Positions 8,848-17,846 of a stretch of DNA of 64,000 nt are shown here, piece after piece. The notes beneath the pieces were generated by a model. That model ran no database searches. It was not told the DNA's origin and saw only the letters and a program-made list of their open reading frames with translations. How positions within the stretch are numbered: the stretch's first letter is position 1; the number at the start of each line of letters is the position of its first letter. Both the position numbers and the translations under genes were made by a program. This stretch comes from Coleofasciculus sp. FACHB-1120 (GTDB taxonomy: Bacteria; Cyanobacteriota; Cyanobacteriia; Cyanobacteriales; FACHB-T130), in contig NZ_JACJTV010000006.1 in the NCBI RefSeq assembly GCF_014698845.1, positions 62,001 through 126,000 on the forward strand, read 5' to 3'.

Positions 8848-10434
8848 TCAGACGTTTACAAGCGTGGGTTTTTGTTCGGGTGATGCTGGCGCAGTAATCG
8901 GATCGTAGCCGAGCTGTTGGGTAATCCGTTCTCTAGCTAAAAGACGGTACTCCCAGAAATGCTCTCCAGCTGCACACAAGCCAAGATACATATTCAGGAA
9001 TTGCGGCTTCTTGCGTAAAATCAGCCAAAGCTGTCGCCAAAATTGACCTCGAATTTCAGGTCGCCGAATGCCTTGATGCCAAATTAACTGGGCGACTAGC
9101 CGCAGTCCTTTGCCAGCGGGGAAGTACATATTTTGCGTTCTTCCTGACGGCGGAACAATGTTGAGGCATTGGTTAAAACAGCGTCTGAGATAGTTCTGGG
9201 GTTCGTACATTGTCCAGAAGCCTTCTACATACTCTCTGGCAATTTCTGCCAGAGGTCGGCTGGGCGTAAAATTCATCAAGGAATTCTGATCGCCTACATC
9301 GGTAACGCCAACTCCTTCTAATAAACGCTGCTCTTTTTGGAGTCGGGTCCACAGAGCCGTATTCGGCAAGGCTTGCAGAATGCCCAGCATGGGTTGAGGA
9401 ATACTGGTTTCTTCGACAAAGGCTTGAATGCGATCGCCAGCACCAGCGCGTTCTCCATCGAAGCCGAGAATAAATCCTGCATAAATTAGCATTCCGGCTT
9501 CGTTGATCTTGCGACACGCTTCTAAAAGCGGGTTGCGGGTATTTTGAAACTTTCGAGTGACTTGCAGGCTGTCTTGATCGGGGGTTTCAATACCGAGAAA
9601 GACGGCGTAAAAACCGGCTTCCCGCATCAGCTGTAGCAGTTCATCATCTTCTGCTAAATTTACAGAAGCTTCGGTTATGAAGGTGAAGGGATAGTTGCGT
9701 TCCTGCATCCAAGGAATCAATTCTCGTAGCAGGCGCTTGACGTTGCGCTGATTCCCAATAAAGTTGTCATCGACGATAAACAGGGAACCCCGCCAGCCTA
9801 AGTCATAAAGGCTTTGCAACTCTGCCAATACTTGATTCGGTTCTTTGGTGCGCGGTTTGCGACCGTAGAGGCTGATAATGTCGCAGAATTCGCAGTTAAA
9901 CGGGCAACCGCGAGAAAACTGAATTGCCATCATCAAGTAGGCATCTCGCTTCAGTAAGTCGAAGCGAGGAAGGGGGCTTAGGGTGACATCCGGCTTTTCG
10001 ATGGAGCGAAAAACACCCGTTTCTTGACCCTGAGCGATCGCTTGCAGAAAGTCCGGTACGGTTAATTCCCCTTCATCCAAAATTAGGTAATGCGCTCCAG
10101 AGGCGAGGGCGTCTTCAGGCACTGACGTTGGATAAGGGCCTCCAACCGCCACCTTTTTCCCCAACTGGACGGCTTTTTTGATCAGGGAGTGGAAATCTTC
10201 TCGTTGTGCCAGCATCGCCGATAGAATAACGATGTCGCACCACTCCCAATCTGCATCCGTCTCAGCCTTCACATTGCGGTCGTAAAACTTGATCTCCCAA
10301 TCTTTCGGCAACAGTGCTGCCACTGTAATAATTCCCAAGGGAGGGATGACCGCTTTTAGTCCAGCGATTTCCATAAAACGGTCATAAGACCAGAAAGACT
10401 GGGGAAAAGTGGGGGAGAGTAAAAGTGCCTTCAT
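8848..10434 (-). CDS. B12-binding-type radical SAM protein between aar and ado
   Basis: A 528-residue protein with an N-terminal B12-binding-like Rossmann domain (about 1-140), a radical SAM core with the cluster motif C177-x3-C181-x2-C184 (RGCPFNCEFC) and GGPYPT/ILDEGE segments typical of the BchE/HpnJ-like class, and a C-terminal DUF4070-like part (about 380-528). Such enzymes cleave S-adenosylmethionine and often methylate or rearrange unactivated carbons; the substrate here is unknown. The frame extends 13 codons upstream, but ATG at 10434, preceded by GAGGA, opens the conserved domain. It is 99 bases from ado and 165 bases from aar, all on one strand. Confidence 0.9.
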   Translation of the reverse strand: MKALLLSPTFPQSFWSYDRFMEIAGLKAVIPPLGIITVAALLPKDWEIKFYDRNVKAETDADWEWCDIVILSAMLAQREDFHSLIKKAVQLGKKVAVGGPYPTSVPEDALASGAHYLILDEGELTVPDFLQAIAQGQETGVFRSIEKPDVTLSPLPRFDLLKRDAYLMMAIQFSRGCPFNCEFCDIISLYGRKPRTKEPNQVLAELQSLYDLGWRGSLFIVDDNFIGNQRNVKRLLRELIPWMQERNYPFTFITEASVNLAEDDELLQLMREAGFYAVFLGIETPDQDSLQVTRKFQNTRNPLLEACRKINEAGMLIYAGFILGFDGERAGAGDRIQAFVEETSIPQPMLGILQALPNTALWTRLQKEQRLLEGVGVTDVGDQNSLMNFTPSRPLAEIAREYVEGFWTMYEPQNYLRRCFNQCLNIVPPSGRTQNMYFPAGKGLRLVAQLIWHQGIRRPEIRGQFWRQLWLILRKKPQFLNMYLGLCAAGEHFWEYRLLARERITQQLGYDPITAPASPEQKPTLVNV

Positions 10435-10533
10435 TGACTCTGTCCTCAAACTAGATGACTTGCCTTCAGGCAATTCCCCACTCTTACTATTGCACTAACT
10501 GTCTTGACATCCCCCGCAAGCTATACTATGCAA

Positions 10534-11229
10534 CTATGCAGCAGCAAGCCCGTAGGCCGACATCCGCATAATGTCGCGGGTCGTAAAGCCAATATTGCTT
10601 AGCGCTTCGCCGTATTGAATCATGAAGTCTTCAACTAGGGATTCTTTTTCCATTCCCAGAACACTGGCATCCTTCTCGACTTCGTTGAGCATCCGCCAGA
10701 CGATGGGAAGATTCTGACGATTGGCTTCTTCAAATTCTGCTTTGGATTCCTCGAAATGGTTTTTTAGCCAAACTTCACCGTAGTTGAGATGGCTGTATTC
10801 ATCTTTCACAACACCCTCAGTAATTTTACGGGCGAAGTCATCGGCAACGGGGATATAGATGTTGTAAGCAGCGATCGCAAAGCATTCGATAATTAATGCT
10901 TGAATCAGCAAACAGGTCACAATCCCGCCTTCTGCTGCCGCATCTTGGAAATTTTGGTGCAATCCGGAGAAGAACTTGCGAGCAAATTCTAAATCTGGCG
11001 TCACTTCGAGATTCCGCCCGCAGGCTTCAAATCCTTTCTTGTGACGACTCTCCATTTTAGATAAACGGATTAACTGCTCCTTATCTTCTGGCAGCAATTC
11101 TGCTAGCTTGATGTAATTTTCATGAGCCTCTTGTTCGCCTTCAATCACAATCGCATTGATGCGGCTGTAAGCGTCCTTGTAGGTTTCACTGTGGAAGTCA
11201 ATTTCTAGGCTGGTTTCAAGCGACGGCAT
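10534..11229 (-). CDS. ado: Aldehyde-deformylating oxygenase (alkane-producing)
   Basis: ADO turns the Cn fatty aldehyde made by AAR into a Cn-1 alkane plus formate, using O2 and a di-iron centre. 231 residues, the exact usual length. The iron ligands are all visible: E32 ([10 protein letters not shown]), E60 and H63 ([10 protein letters not shown]), E115 ([11 protein letters not shown]), E144 and H147 ([11 protein letters not shown]). The protein is a ferritin-like helical bundle. It is the first gene of the minus-strand block and is divergent from an ABC permease 138 bases away, so its promoter should lie in 11230-11366. Confidence 0.97.
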   Translation of the reverse strand: MPSLETSLEIDFHSETYKDAYSRINAIVIEGEQEAHENYIKLAELLPEDKEQLIRLSKMESRHKKGFEACGRNLEVTPDLEFARKFFSGLHQNFQDAAAEGGIVTCLLIQALIIECFAIAAYNIYIPVADDFARKITEGVVKDEYSHLNYGEVWLKNHFEESKAEFEEANRQNLPIVWRMLNEVEKDASVLGMEKESLVEDFMIQYGEALSNIGFTTRDIMRMSAYGLAAA

Positions 11230-11366
11230 AAATCTCCTGGCTGCTCCTCACGAATAGGTCTGAGATCGACCTAAAGTTTCTGTGGAAAAGTAATGGAACT
11301 TAATCTAATAATTGTACTGTACCTATCCTGGAGCCAAACGGGATCAGTCAATTTAAGTAAGTATTC

Positions 11367-12212
11367 ATGCCTAACAAAAATCCAGAAGGTCGATTGCCAG
11401 TCACTCAGCCTTCCCATCTGGCGAACCCGCTATTGCTGTTGCTGGGCGCTTGTGTCGTGCTATTACCGCTTGGAATCGTCTTCCTCACCTCTTTTGACAA
11501 AGCGGGGACGACACCTGGAGGAAACTTCTTTCCATCTAACCCCAGCTTTGCCAACTACCGCGAAGCTTGGAGGCGCGGCAACTTTCTGTTAGCGTTTGCC
11601 AATTCAACCCTCGTGGCGCTAGCTGTAACTGGGTTTCAGACGATCACCGCTGCACTCGCCGGTTATGCGCTGGCGCGGCTGAAATTTCAGGGGCGTCAGG
11701 CAATTCTGTTGATTGTCTTGGCTACGCTGGTAATTCCCTTTCAATTGTTGGTGATTCCAATTTTTTTGGTTTTAAAGTGGGGACACTTAATCAACACTTA
11801 CTGGGCGCTAATTTTACCCACAGCGGCGAATGGATTTGGGATTTTTCTGTTGCGGCAGTATTTTCAAACCATTCCAGTGGAGTTGGAGGAAGCGGCGGCG
11901 TTGGATGGGGCAAACCGCCTGCAAATTCTGTGGCGGGTGATGCTACCGTTGTCGCGTCCGGCATTAGTAACGCTGTTTCTATTCACTTTTATTGGGGAAT
12001 GGAACGATTTATTTAAACCGTTGATCTTTACAACGCGACCAGAATTGAGGACAGTGCAGCTAGCGTTGGCAGAGTTTCAGGAGCAATTTACGAATAATTG
12101 GCCTTTGCTGATGGCGGCTGTCGCGATCGCTACCGTACCTGTCGTGTTACTGTTTCTCGTCGGGCAGCGTCAGTTCATTCGGGGGATTGCGGCGACGGGT
12201 ATTAAGAATTAA
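11367..12212 (+). CDS. Carbohydrate ABC transporter permease (MalG type)
   Basis: A 281-residue inner-membrane permease with about six transmembrane helices. The EAA loop that contacts the ATPase is at VELEEAAALDGANRLQILW ... PLSRPAL, which places it in the CUT1 sugar-transporter group (MalG-like second permease). No binding protein, first permease or ATPase gene is next to it, so its partners must be encoded elsewhere or have been lost; a decayed IS begins about 65 bases after the stop. Start ATG at 11367 gives the expected short cytoplasmic N-terminus before helix 1. Confidence 0.88.
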   Translation: MPNKNPEGRLPVTQPSHLANPLLLLLGACVVLLPLGIVFLTSFDKAGTTPGGNFFPSNPSFANYREAWRRGNFLLAFANSTLVALAVTGFQTITAALAGYALARLKFQGRQAILLIVLATLVIPFQLLVIPIFLVLKWGHLINTYWALILPTAANGFGIFLLRQYFQTIPVELEEAAALDGANRLQILWRVMLPLSRPALVTLFLFTFIGEWNDLFKPLIFTTRPELRTVQLALAEFQEQFTNNWPLLMAAVAIATVPVVLLFLVGQRQFIRGIAATGIKN

Positions 12213-12277
12213 TCTGACGCTTGCAGGGGATGTCTTATAGAACCCATTTGACATCTTTTTAGGCTGTGGCTAAGCGC

Positions 12278-12564
12278 TTAAGCATTAGAGGGTTTTGGGG
12301 AGCGATCAAACCAAATTTTGGTCATGATCTGGGGATAAAGTCCTTGAAGCGATTGGCTGATGGTCTCGGGATGATAACCGTGATCTACCAGAATTGCGCT
12401 CTTCGGAATAATTTACGGGTAGGCGATTGAAATAGTCGATATTTTGCGAGAGCATCTTAATCAATCCCTGGTCATCAGTGAGATTGGCTCGTGTTTGAGT
12501 GGGTTAAAGAAGGGAAACCGTAGTGTATCAACAGCCACATGCCGTTTGATGCTATTTGTTGCCT
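12278..12564 (-). pseudogene. IS5-family transposase relic
   Basis: On the minus strand, three frame pieces in order read like the DDE part of a cyanobacterial IS5-group transposase: KKSKATNSIKRHVAVDTL, then DDQGLIKMLSQNIDYFNRLP after one frameshift, then ILVDHGYHPETISQSL and YPQIMTKIWFD after another. The invariant D of VDHGYHPE is still visible. Both ends are missing, so it cannot move itself. The upstream edge abuts a 50-base hairpin and a separate IS630 relic in the opposite orientation. Confidence 0.7.
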
Positions 12565-12614
12565 TAGACTTCTTGCAAAAATCCCAGATGCGTGGGACTT
12601 TTGCAAGAAGTCTA
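12565..12614. repeat. 50-base hairpin at the junction of two IS relics
   Basis: A perfect 16-base inverted repeat (TAGACTTCTTGCAAAA and its complement) with an inner CCCA/TGGG stem. It looks like two IS terminal inverted repeats brought head to head, or a tiny MITE. It separates the IS5 relic from the IS630 relic. Confidence 0.75.
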
Positions 12615-12639
12615 TTGTTCACCAGAAGTGAGAGAGTAC

Positions 12640-12887
12640 CTGAGTCAGTCAATCAAGGACTTGATGAGTCCAACTGTAAAATCACTTGTATTCGCTTTGT
12701 TCCCAATGATCCCAAGCAAAATCCGATTGAAGATATTTGGTTGCAAGCAAAGCGATTCATTCGAGAGTACTACCACTTGTGTACATCCTTTAATGTCGTT
12801 AAGTTCCTATTCGAGTTGGTGACTCACCACCAAATCTTTGATTTTCCAAAGCTTTTTACCTATAGCTGTTTCTCACGAATGATTTAA
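12640..12887 (+). pseudogene. IS630-family transposase C-terminal relic
   Basis: The frame ending at 12887 reads ITCIRFVPNDPKQNPIEDIW followed by LQAKRFIREYY, which is the C-terminal DDE segment of IS630/Tc1-mariner-like transposases (PxxNPIExIWxxxK), including the final catalytic Glu/Asp of the NPIED motif. Everything upstream of the last 80 codons is absent, so this is a dead fragment. It directly abuts the hairpin at 12565-12614. Confidence 0.75.
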
Positions 12888-12987
12888 GAGCGTTATATCA
12901 ATTTTGTTTCTGCTATTTGGATTAGCTATTTTTAGCATTTTTACATAACAAGTTCGGTAAAGCCGATTATTTTCGGTAATTCAGTTA

Positions 12988-14301
12988 TTAAACATCGTCG
13001 AATGGCATCCCAAAGTTGGGTTTACCAGTCCTAGATTTAAGAACCCATCGATATATCTCAAGGGTTTGCCGAGCTTTAGCATCCCAAGTGAAATGAGTTA
13101 AAACACGATCGCGGGCGCGTTGTCCTATTTCAGTGATAATACTGGGATCGGCAATTAAACGGCTAAGGATTTCACGGAAACGCGCCACAATTTCCGCTCT
13201 CGAACCCAATGGCACGGCATAGCCTGTGGATGTAGTAACAAGTTCGCCAGGACCACCATAGTCCACTACAATCGGCACCAGCCCCATCATCATTGCCTCA
13301 ACTACCACAGCACCACCGAACTCACGAATGCTGGGGAAACCCAATAAGTCAGCATTAGCGAGTCGTTCTTGGACGCGGGTGTGTTCCACGTGTCCAGCGA
13401 GTTCTACACCACTTTCAATTTTCTCCTGCTTGAGGAGCGCCTTGAGTTTGGGCATATCCGGACCGTCACCAACAATCTCGACTGTCAACTCACCCGCTCG
13501 AATTAATGGTGCCGCTGCTTCGAGGAGCATATCAGCTCCTTTGTACGGTACAAGACGACCGACAAAGATTGCCTTGAGCGGGCGAGACGCTTGGCGAGTC
13601 CGTTGCAGGGTGAACCGTTCCGGAGCGATCGCGTTTTCCGGAATATACACGCACTTGTCCCGGTACTGGGCAGGAATCTGGTTCCAGGTGGCGCGGGAGC
13701 CAATAGCGATCGCAGTAGCGTATTGTCGAGTAGAGCCGTATCCAGGCAGCAACTTGTACGTCCATCTGATATAAGAAAGCCACTCCTTCTCCTCGCGTCG
13801 CGTTGTCTCAAACTCCTTGGGCCAAGGCAAACCGCCGTTCAGCGGCCCCAGCACGAACGGCACTCCTACCCGATGACACTTTTGCGCCAGCAGACTTGGG
13901 ATGGTTGGACTCAGCGGCGTGAGGCGGTGAACAATGTCGAACGTCCCATCAGTAATCTGTTGACCAAACTCGCGCCAGATTAAATGTTCAAAGTAGTAAT
14001 AGGTGAAAGTAGACAAGGCTGTTACCATAGTCCAGCCTTTATCGTGACCACCGCGCAGCAAGGAACTGAGGCGCTTTATCGGCTCATGCACCTGTCCGGT
14101 GTCAATGGCTGTGAAGTCCTTTCCTTCGACGCATCCCGCACGGACAAATGCCTCGCGGTTGTAGCTTTGGGTAACTATATGAGCGTCACTCAGCTTAGCA
14201 ATGGCTCGGCTGTGCAGCCAGCCTACAAGCGGCACACTTATCCACTCAGGGTTTGCAGATTCCGCAATTAGCAATACACGGGGGCGGCTCAAAGTCTCCA
14301 T
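12988..14301 (-). CDS. Glycosyltransferase, GT4 type
   Basis: A 437-residue retaining glycosyltransferase of the GT-B fold. The C-terminal domain is typical of GT4: KAIFVGRLVPYKGADMLLEA, IVGDGPDMPKL, ELAGHVEHTRVQE, and the EFGGAVVVEAMMMGLVPIV nucleotide-sugar segment with its E-x7-E pair. The N-terminal acceptor domain includes HRLTPLSPTIPS and VLGPLNGGLPWP. Likely builds a cell-surface polysaccharide or glycolipid; donor and acceptor are not known. It is monocistronic between IS debris on both sides, which suggests an accessory locus. Confidence 0.9.
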   Translation of the reverse strand: METLSRPRVLLIAESANPEWISVPLVGWLHSRAIAKLSDAHIVTQSYNREAFVRAGCVEGKDFTAIDTGQVHEPIKRLSSLLRGGHDKGWTMVTALSTFTYYYFEHLIWREFGQQITDGTFDIVHRLTPLSPTIPSLLAQKCHRVGVPFVLGPLNGGLPWPKEFETTRREEKEWLSYIRWTYKLLPGYGSTRQYATAIAIGSRATWNQIPAQYRDKCVYIPENAIAPERFTLQRTRQASRPLKAIFVGRLVPYKGADMLLEAAAPLIRAGELTVEIVGDGPDMPKLKALLKQEKIESGVELAGHVEHTRVQERLANADLLGFPSIREFGGAVVVEAMMMGLVPIVVDYGGPGELVTTSTGYAVPLGSRAEIVARFREILSRLIADPSIITEIGQRARDRVLTHFTWDAKARQTLEIYRWVLKSRTGKPNFGMPFDDV

Positions 14302-14756
14302 TACTTGGTACTACCTATCTGGGGGGAATCAACTTATAAAGCGTTTATAGAGTTTTGCTGCTCTGAGAGAGGCACCCAAGTGAGCAATGAATTTGTTATG
14401 ACAAGTTACATCTGGTTCCCTAGCCTACACTAGCTTGAGTCGTAACCTATGTCTTATTTATCTGCAACATATTACAGTGTTTTTACATAGAATGCCTAAC
14501 TCTCTACAAAATCTTTATATATTACTTTATAAAATTTCTAGAATATTGCTAAAAATAGTACAATAAATAGTCGGCAATGGTTACTGTCAATAATGTTGCT
14601 ATAAAAAATGAATTTATCAAACAAGGATTGGAGACAATTTCAAAAGAATTAGCTGCGTTGATTCATTTAAAAAAAATTCAAGGTTTAAAACAAATAAGAA
14701 TAAAAAAATGCCTCAATAAAAGGCCAGGAAAATTATTTTCTAGTGTTAATACACTT
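14302..14756. other. AT-rich gap upstream of the glycosyltransferase
   Basis: 455 bases, clearly more AT-rich than the flanking genes. A short open frame at 14577-14834 runs into the ISL3 relic and has no recognisable product; I treat it as chance. The promoter of the glycosyltransferase must lie in the first part. Confidence 0.5.
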
Positions 14757-15431
14757 AGAGAAAAAAGCGATGGTAGGAATGGTGGCAAAAAGGACGACGG
14801 CTGCGACAGAGCAATATACGTCAAGTTGGGATGAAGAGGTTTTGAGCCATGTTTAAGAAGCCAGTATCGGCTTGCGGAAACTCTACAAGAAGGTAATTGA
14901 AAAACTCATGACCCAAGCCGAAATAGTAACCGACATATTTTATGTGATTAAATAAACTAATTAATAATTAGATACAGAAAAAAGAAGTGCGAAACCAAAA
15001 AAAAACCGAAAAAAAGGCGTAATATTGGCACTCAAAAAAGTAACCATGCGTTAGTTTAAACTAAAGCAAATTCAAAATAAGAAAGATAAAGAGAACTCGA
15101 ATCAATCAGGAACCTGATATCAAAATTAGCAAAACCACACAGGCTTAAAAAAGCATTTAGAAACGTCTTTTAAAAAAGTAAATATTGGGTAGAGGGACTA
15201 TTTAATTTAAGTAATTGGTTAAGGAAAGGCCAAATTTATTTTGCAGCTAGCTGTGCCACAATAAAAAGATGGATTAGAGAAATTATTGCTTATTCTGCTC
15301 CAATAACTACTCAAGGAGTTGTGGAAGGAATCAATAACAAGCTCAAATTAATCAAACGAAGAGGTTATGAGTTTAGAAAATTTAACAATTTTGAATTAAG
15401 AATTTTTCTGACTTGGCATTTCGCCAGCTAG
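14757..15431 (+). pseudogene. ISL3-family transposase relic
   Basis: A heavily decayed ISL3 transposase can be read in pieces on the plus strand: MVGMVAKRTTAATEQYTSSW, DEEVLSHV (stop) EASIGLRKLYKKVIEKLM, AEIVTDIFYVIK (stop), and at the end IKRWIREIIAYSAPITTQG with VVEGINNKLKLIKRRGYEF, which is the hallmark C-terminal DDE segment of ISL3 elements. At least three in-frame stops and several frameshifts separate the pieces. No terminal inverted repeats were identified. Confidence 0.75.
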
Positions 15432-15522
15432 TTTCAGTTTTTTTAATACCATGTTCAGTAGAACCCGATTTTGCCGCCTCTGAGAATCGTCAGGTGAGAA
15501 ATATGGTAAAAAAATCATAAGC

Positions 15523-15864
15523 TTGCCAAGTCAATCAGTGACGCAGCTTGTCGAATGGTTGCAGTATTTAGGGAAGGTTTATTGGAAAGCAGTAATTGCT
15601 GTTGCTCCTGAATACAATTCCCAAGATTGCTCTACTTGTGCTGCTACGGTCAAGAAAACACTTTCGGATAGAACTCATGTGTGCATTTATGGAACTGTTT
15701 TAGACCGTGACCACAATGCAACACTGAATATTTTGGCGAAAGGGTTGAGGCAAGCAGGAATGGATCTAAATACGGTGGGGCACGCCGGAATCAACGCGTG
15801 GGGACAGCTCGATCTCTATCTCTACTCTTTGATGGTGACATCAAAGGGCAAGGCGATTGATTGA
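15523..15864 (+). pseudogene. tnpB: IS200/IS605-type TnpB, C-terminal relic
   Basis: About 113 codons matching the C-terminal zinc-ribbon/RuvC-III part of TnpB: YNSQDCSTCAATVKKTLSD, then THVCIYGTVLDRDHNATLNI. The usual order is CxxC ... CxxC followed by DRDxNAxxNI with the last catalytic Asp; here the fourth Cys is missing (VCIYG where VCPxCG is expected). The N-terminal three quarters and any tnpA are absent. It directly follows the ISL3 relic, so this spot has taken several insertions. Not a working nuclease. Confidence 0.8.
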
Positions 15865-15957
15865 ACTAAAAATCCCCATACCTTGATTGTCGGGGAGTGT
15901 CAAAAGATATTGTGCATTATCCTGTCAATCTTGTTACGATTTGTCACAATTAGGAGT

Positions 15958-16221
15958 ATGCAGAAACTCGGTATATTTTTAATTGTTTTCTCTTTCCTGC
16001 CTTGGGTGGTAATCCTCTTAGTGGTGCCCTTGCTACCGCTAGCGATCGCCCAAAAAGCCATATTGGTTCCGATTCTTGCGGTTGTGGCAGAAATTGCTTT
16101 TTGGGTAGGTTTGGTGCTAGTCGGAAAAGAAGCCGCAACCAAATATCGGCGTTACTTAAATCTGGGCGCGATCTGGAAGAGTGTAAAAAAATTGATCCGC
16201 CCAAAGAAGAGATCGAATTGA
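15958..16221 (+). CDS. Small membrane protein (transporter-suffix-like)
   Basis: An 87-residue protein with two or three hydrophobic helices (LGIFLIVFSFLPWVVILLVV; AILVPILAVVAEIAFWVGLV), then GKEAATKYRRY and a strongly basic tail (KKLIRPKKRSN). It resembles the small transporter suffix domain proteins found in cyanobacteria; no mechanism is known. ATG at 15958, preceded closely by AGGAG, fits the hydrophobic start better than the TTG at 15883. It lies just past the TnpB relic. Confidence 0.7.
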   Translation: MQKLGIFLIVFSFLPWVVILLVVPLLPLAIAQKAILVPILAVVAEIAFWVGLVLVGKEAATKYRRYLNLGAIWKSVKKLIRPKKRSN

Positions 16222-16276
16222 CCTCTTTGGCGGTATCTATTTAGAGATGCAATGAATCGCCTCTGGAGAAAGCGTT

Positions 16277-17314
16277 TTAGGCGTTATCCGTGAGAACTTT
16301 GAGGCGAATCGTGCGATCGCCTTCATCATCCAAACTCACCTCCACAACTTCACCCGCAAGGCGTTCCAAACAAGAAAGGAGCGATCGCAAATGAGGGCTA
16401 CTTGCGCCAGTATCTACATACAGCCTATCTGTCAGACTGCCTAGCCGCTTCCAGGTCATGTAAAATTTGGCGATCGTCTGTTCCAGTTGAGCCGCCTGCT
16501 TCACCATATCGGCGGCGGTATTTAAACAACCCAAACGCAAAGCTTCCTCTAGCGCCATTTCCACGTCAATGGAGGTGCGCTCAATTGCCTGGACTTGGGC
16601 CGCGGCGTCTAGGTATTTAGATAAATTCCGGGCATCTGATGTCACCTGTTTAACCGTATCGACATCAGGATTCCCGGCGACTTCCTCTTTCAGGGCGCTG
16701 ATGTGAGATTCTGGTAATTTCTCCATTTCCCGCACCAGAGGAGACAGAAATCGAGGGGGAAGAGAACCCGCAGCTGCCTTTTCCTTGACTTCATCTGGCA
16801 GCAACTCTGAATTCATCGCTGTCCATTCGTCAGAGAGTTGCCGCACTTCGCGCCTGGTAATGCGATCGCCTTTATTCGCCGCATCTGTCACCAGTTGTTG
16901 GATTTCTGGAGAAGCCTTAGAGGTTTCGATGAAGGCGCGTTTGCTGAAGCTACGAATCGCATCCGGGTCAAGATGTCCCTCCTCTAAGAGGGTATCAGCA
17001 CTATTTGCCAGTTGAATTAAGGAATATGCCTGACTTTTACTAATTTCCCGTTCTTTCAGCCAATTGAGAAATCCGGTACCGCGTCCGTCACCGCCTTGTT
17101 TCTCTCTATCTCGCACGATTCGCAAAATCCGCCCCCGCCAGATTTCTGTCTGCAAGTCGAAGCGATCGCACACCAGCCAAGCATTCTCTACCAGCTTCTG
17201 AAACTCAAACTCCGGAATCTGCTCATCCTCTGGATCGGGCAGATCGAAATTTAGATCGACTGGGTTCTGAAGGGCAGCAGCAAGTTCGCTGGGAGATTCG
17301 GGTGATTGCACCAT
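16277..17314 (-). CDS. Conserved hypothetical protein with possible HTH
   Basis: A soluble, acidic 345-residue protein. I do not recognise a named family. The segment about residues 80-110 (FLNWLKEREISKSQAYSLIQ) resembles the helix-turn-helix region seen in ParB-like or DUF3102-like DNA-binding proteins. The middle is helical and charged, and the C-terminus ends in a small beta-rich part (VVEVSLDDEGDRTIRLKVL). The frame extends to a TTG at 17356, but ATG at 17314 is preferred. It stands alone; a role in DNA handling is a guess from the HTH-like stretch only. Confidence 0.65.
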   Translation of the reverse strand: MVQSPESPSELAAALQNPVDLNFDLPDPEDEQIPEFEFQKLVENAWLVCDRFDLQTEIWRGRILRIVRDREKQGGDGRGTGFLNWLKEREISKSQAYSLIQLANSADTLLEEGHLDPDAIRSFSKRAFIETSKASPEIQQLVTDAANKGDRITRREVRQLSDEWTAMNSELLPDEVKEKAAAGSLPPRFLSPLVREMEKLPESHISALKEEVAGNPDVDTVKQVTSDARNLSKYLDAAAQVQAIERTSIDVEMALEEALRLGCLNTAADMVKQAAQLEQTIAKFYMTWKRLGSLTDRLYVDTGASSPHLRSLLSCLERLAGEVVEVSLDDEGDRTIRLKVLTDNA

Positions 17315-17435
17315 TAGTAGCGCTCTATGGGGGTCGATCGCCTTATTATGACACAACCCGTAGCCGCAGACTCTCTAACACAAAAGCGCGATCGCTGCAA
17401 CGTTAAAATACGAGCCAAATCTTATAGAGGGAAAT

Positions 17436-17727
17436 ATGTCAACAATTACCGACATCGGGAAATTAATTGTGCGGACTCCAGAAACCTGCGAAGGTCGTCC
17501 GCGAATTGCAGAAAGGAGAGTTCTGTGCAGTAAATGGCAGTTTTGTTTAAGCAGGGAGTAGCGCAGAAGAAATAGTCAATGAGTACGGATTTCTGACTTT
17601 AGCACAGGTTTATGCGGCATTAGCTTATTATCACGCTAATAAAGAATGAAATAGAAGCGATTTGGTAGAGGAAGAGGCGGATTATGACCGCTTAGAAGCG
17701 GAATACAAGGCGGGCAAGCTATGGTGA
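17436..17727 (+). pseudogene. DUF433 antitoxin, frameshifted
   Basis: Starts MSTITDIGKLIVRTPETCEG then RPRIA, the conserved opening of DUF433 proteins, then loses frame near codon 26. The rest is found in another frame: SSAEEIVNEYGFLTLAQVYA, ALAYYHANKE, one stop, then EEEADYDRLEAEYKAGKLW. So the whole original protein (about 95 residues) is still recognisable but broken by at least one frameshift and one stop. DUF433 proteins are the antitoxin half of pairs with DUF5615 PIN-like toxins, and the next gene is exactly that. Confidence 0.75.
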
Positions 17728-17846
17728 GTCAGATTCGCTTATATTTGGATGAAGATTTGAAAAGTATTCGGAGCGATCGCTTCCAGCAAAATTCGCTCAA
17801 TGGTTGGCATTGCAATCTGTGGCTAAGATGCTGGCGTTTGTTTTGA
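17721..17846 (+). pseudogene. DUF5615 PIN-like toxin, 5' remnant
   Basis: The ATG at 17721 overlaps the DUF433 stop by the usual 7 bases. It reads MVSQIRLYLDEDLKS, the conserved first strand and acidic pair of DUF5615 (PIN-like) toxins, then loses similarity after about 15 codons and ends at 17846 inside the 3' end of the convergent DUF4278 gene. Most of the toxin domain is gone. With the broken DUF433 gene it forms a dead toxin-antitoxin module. Confidence 0.65.

Noticed and set aside
14577-14834. 85-codon plus-strand frame
   Set aside because: Its 3' half overlaps the ISL3 relic in another frame, and the Lys-rich product looks like AT-rich chance sequence.
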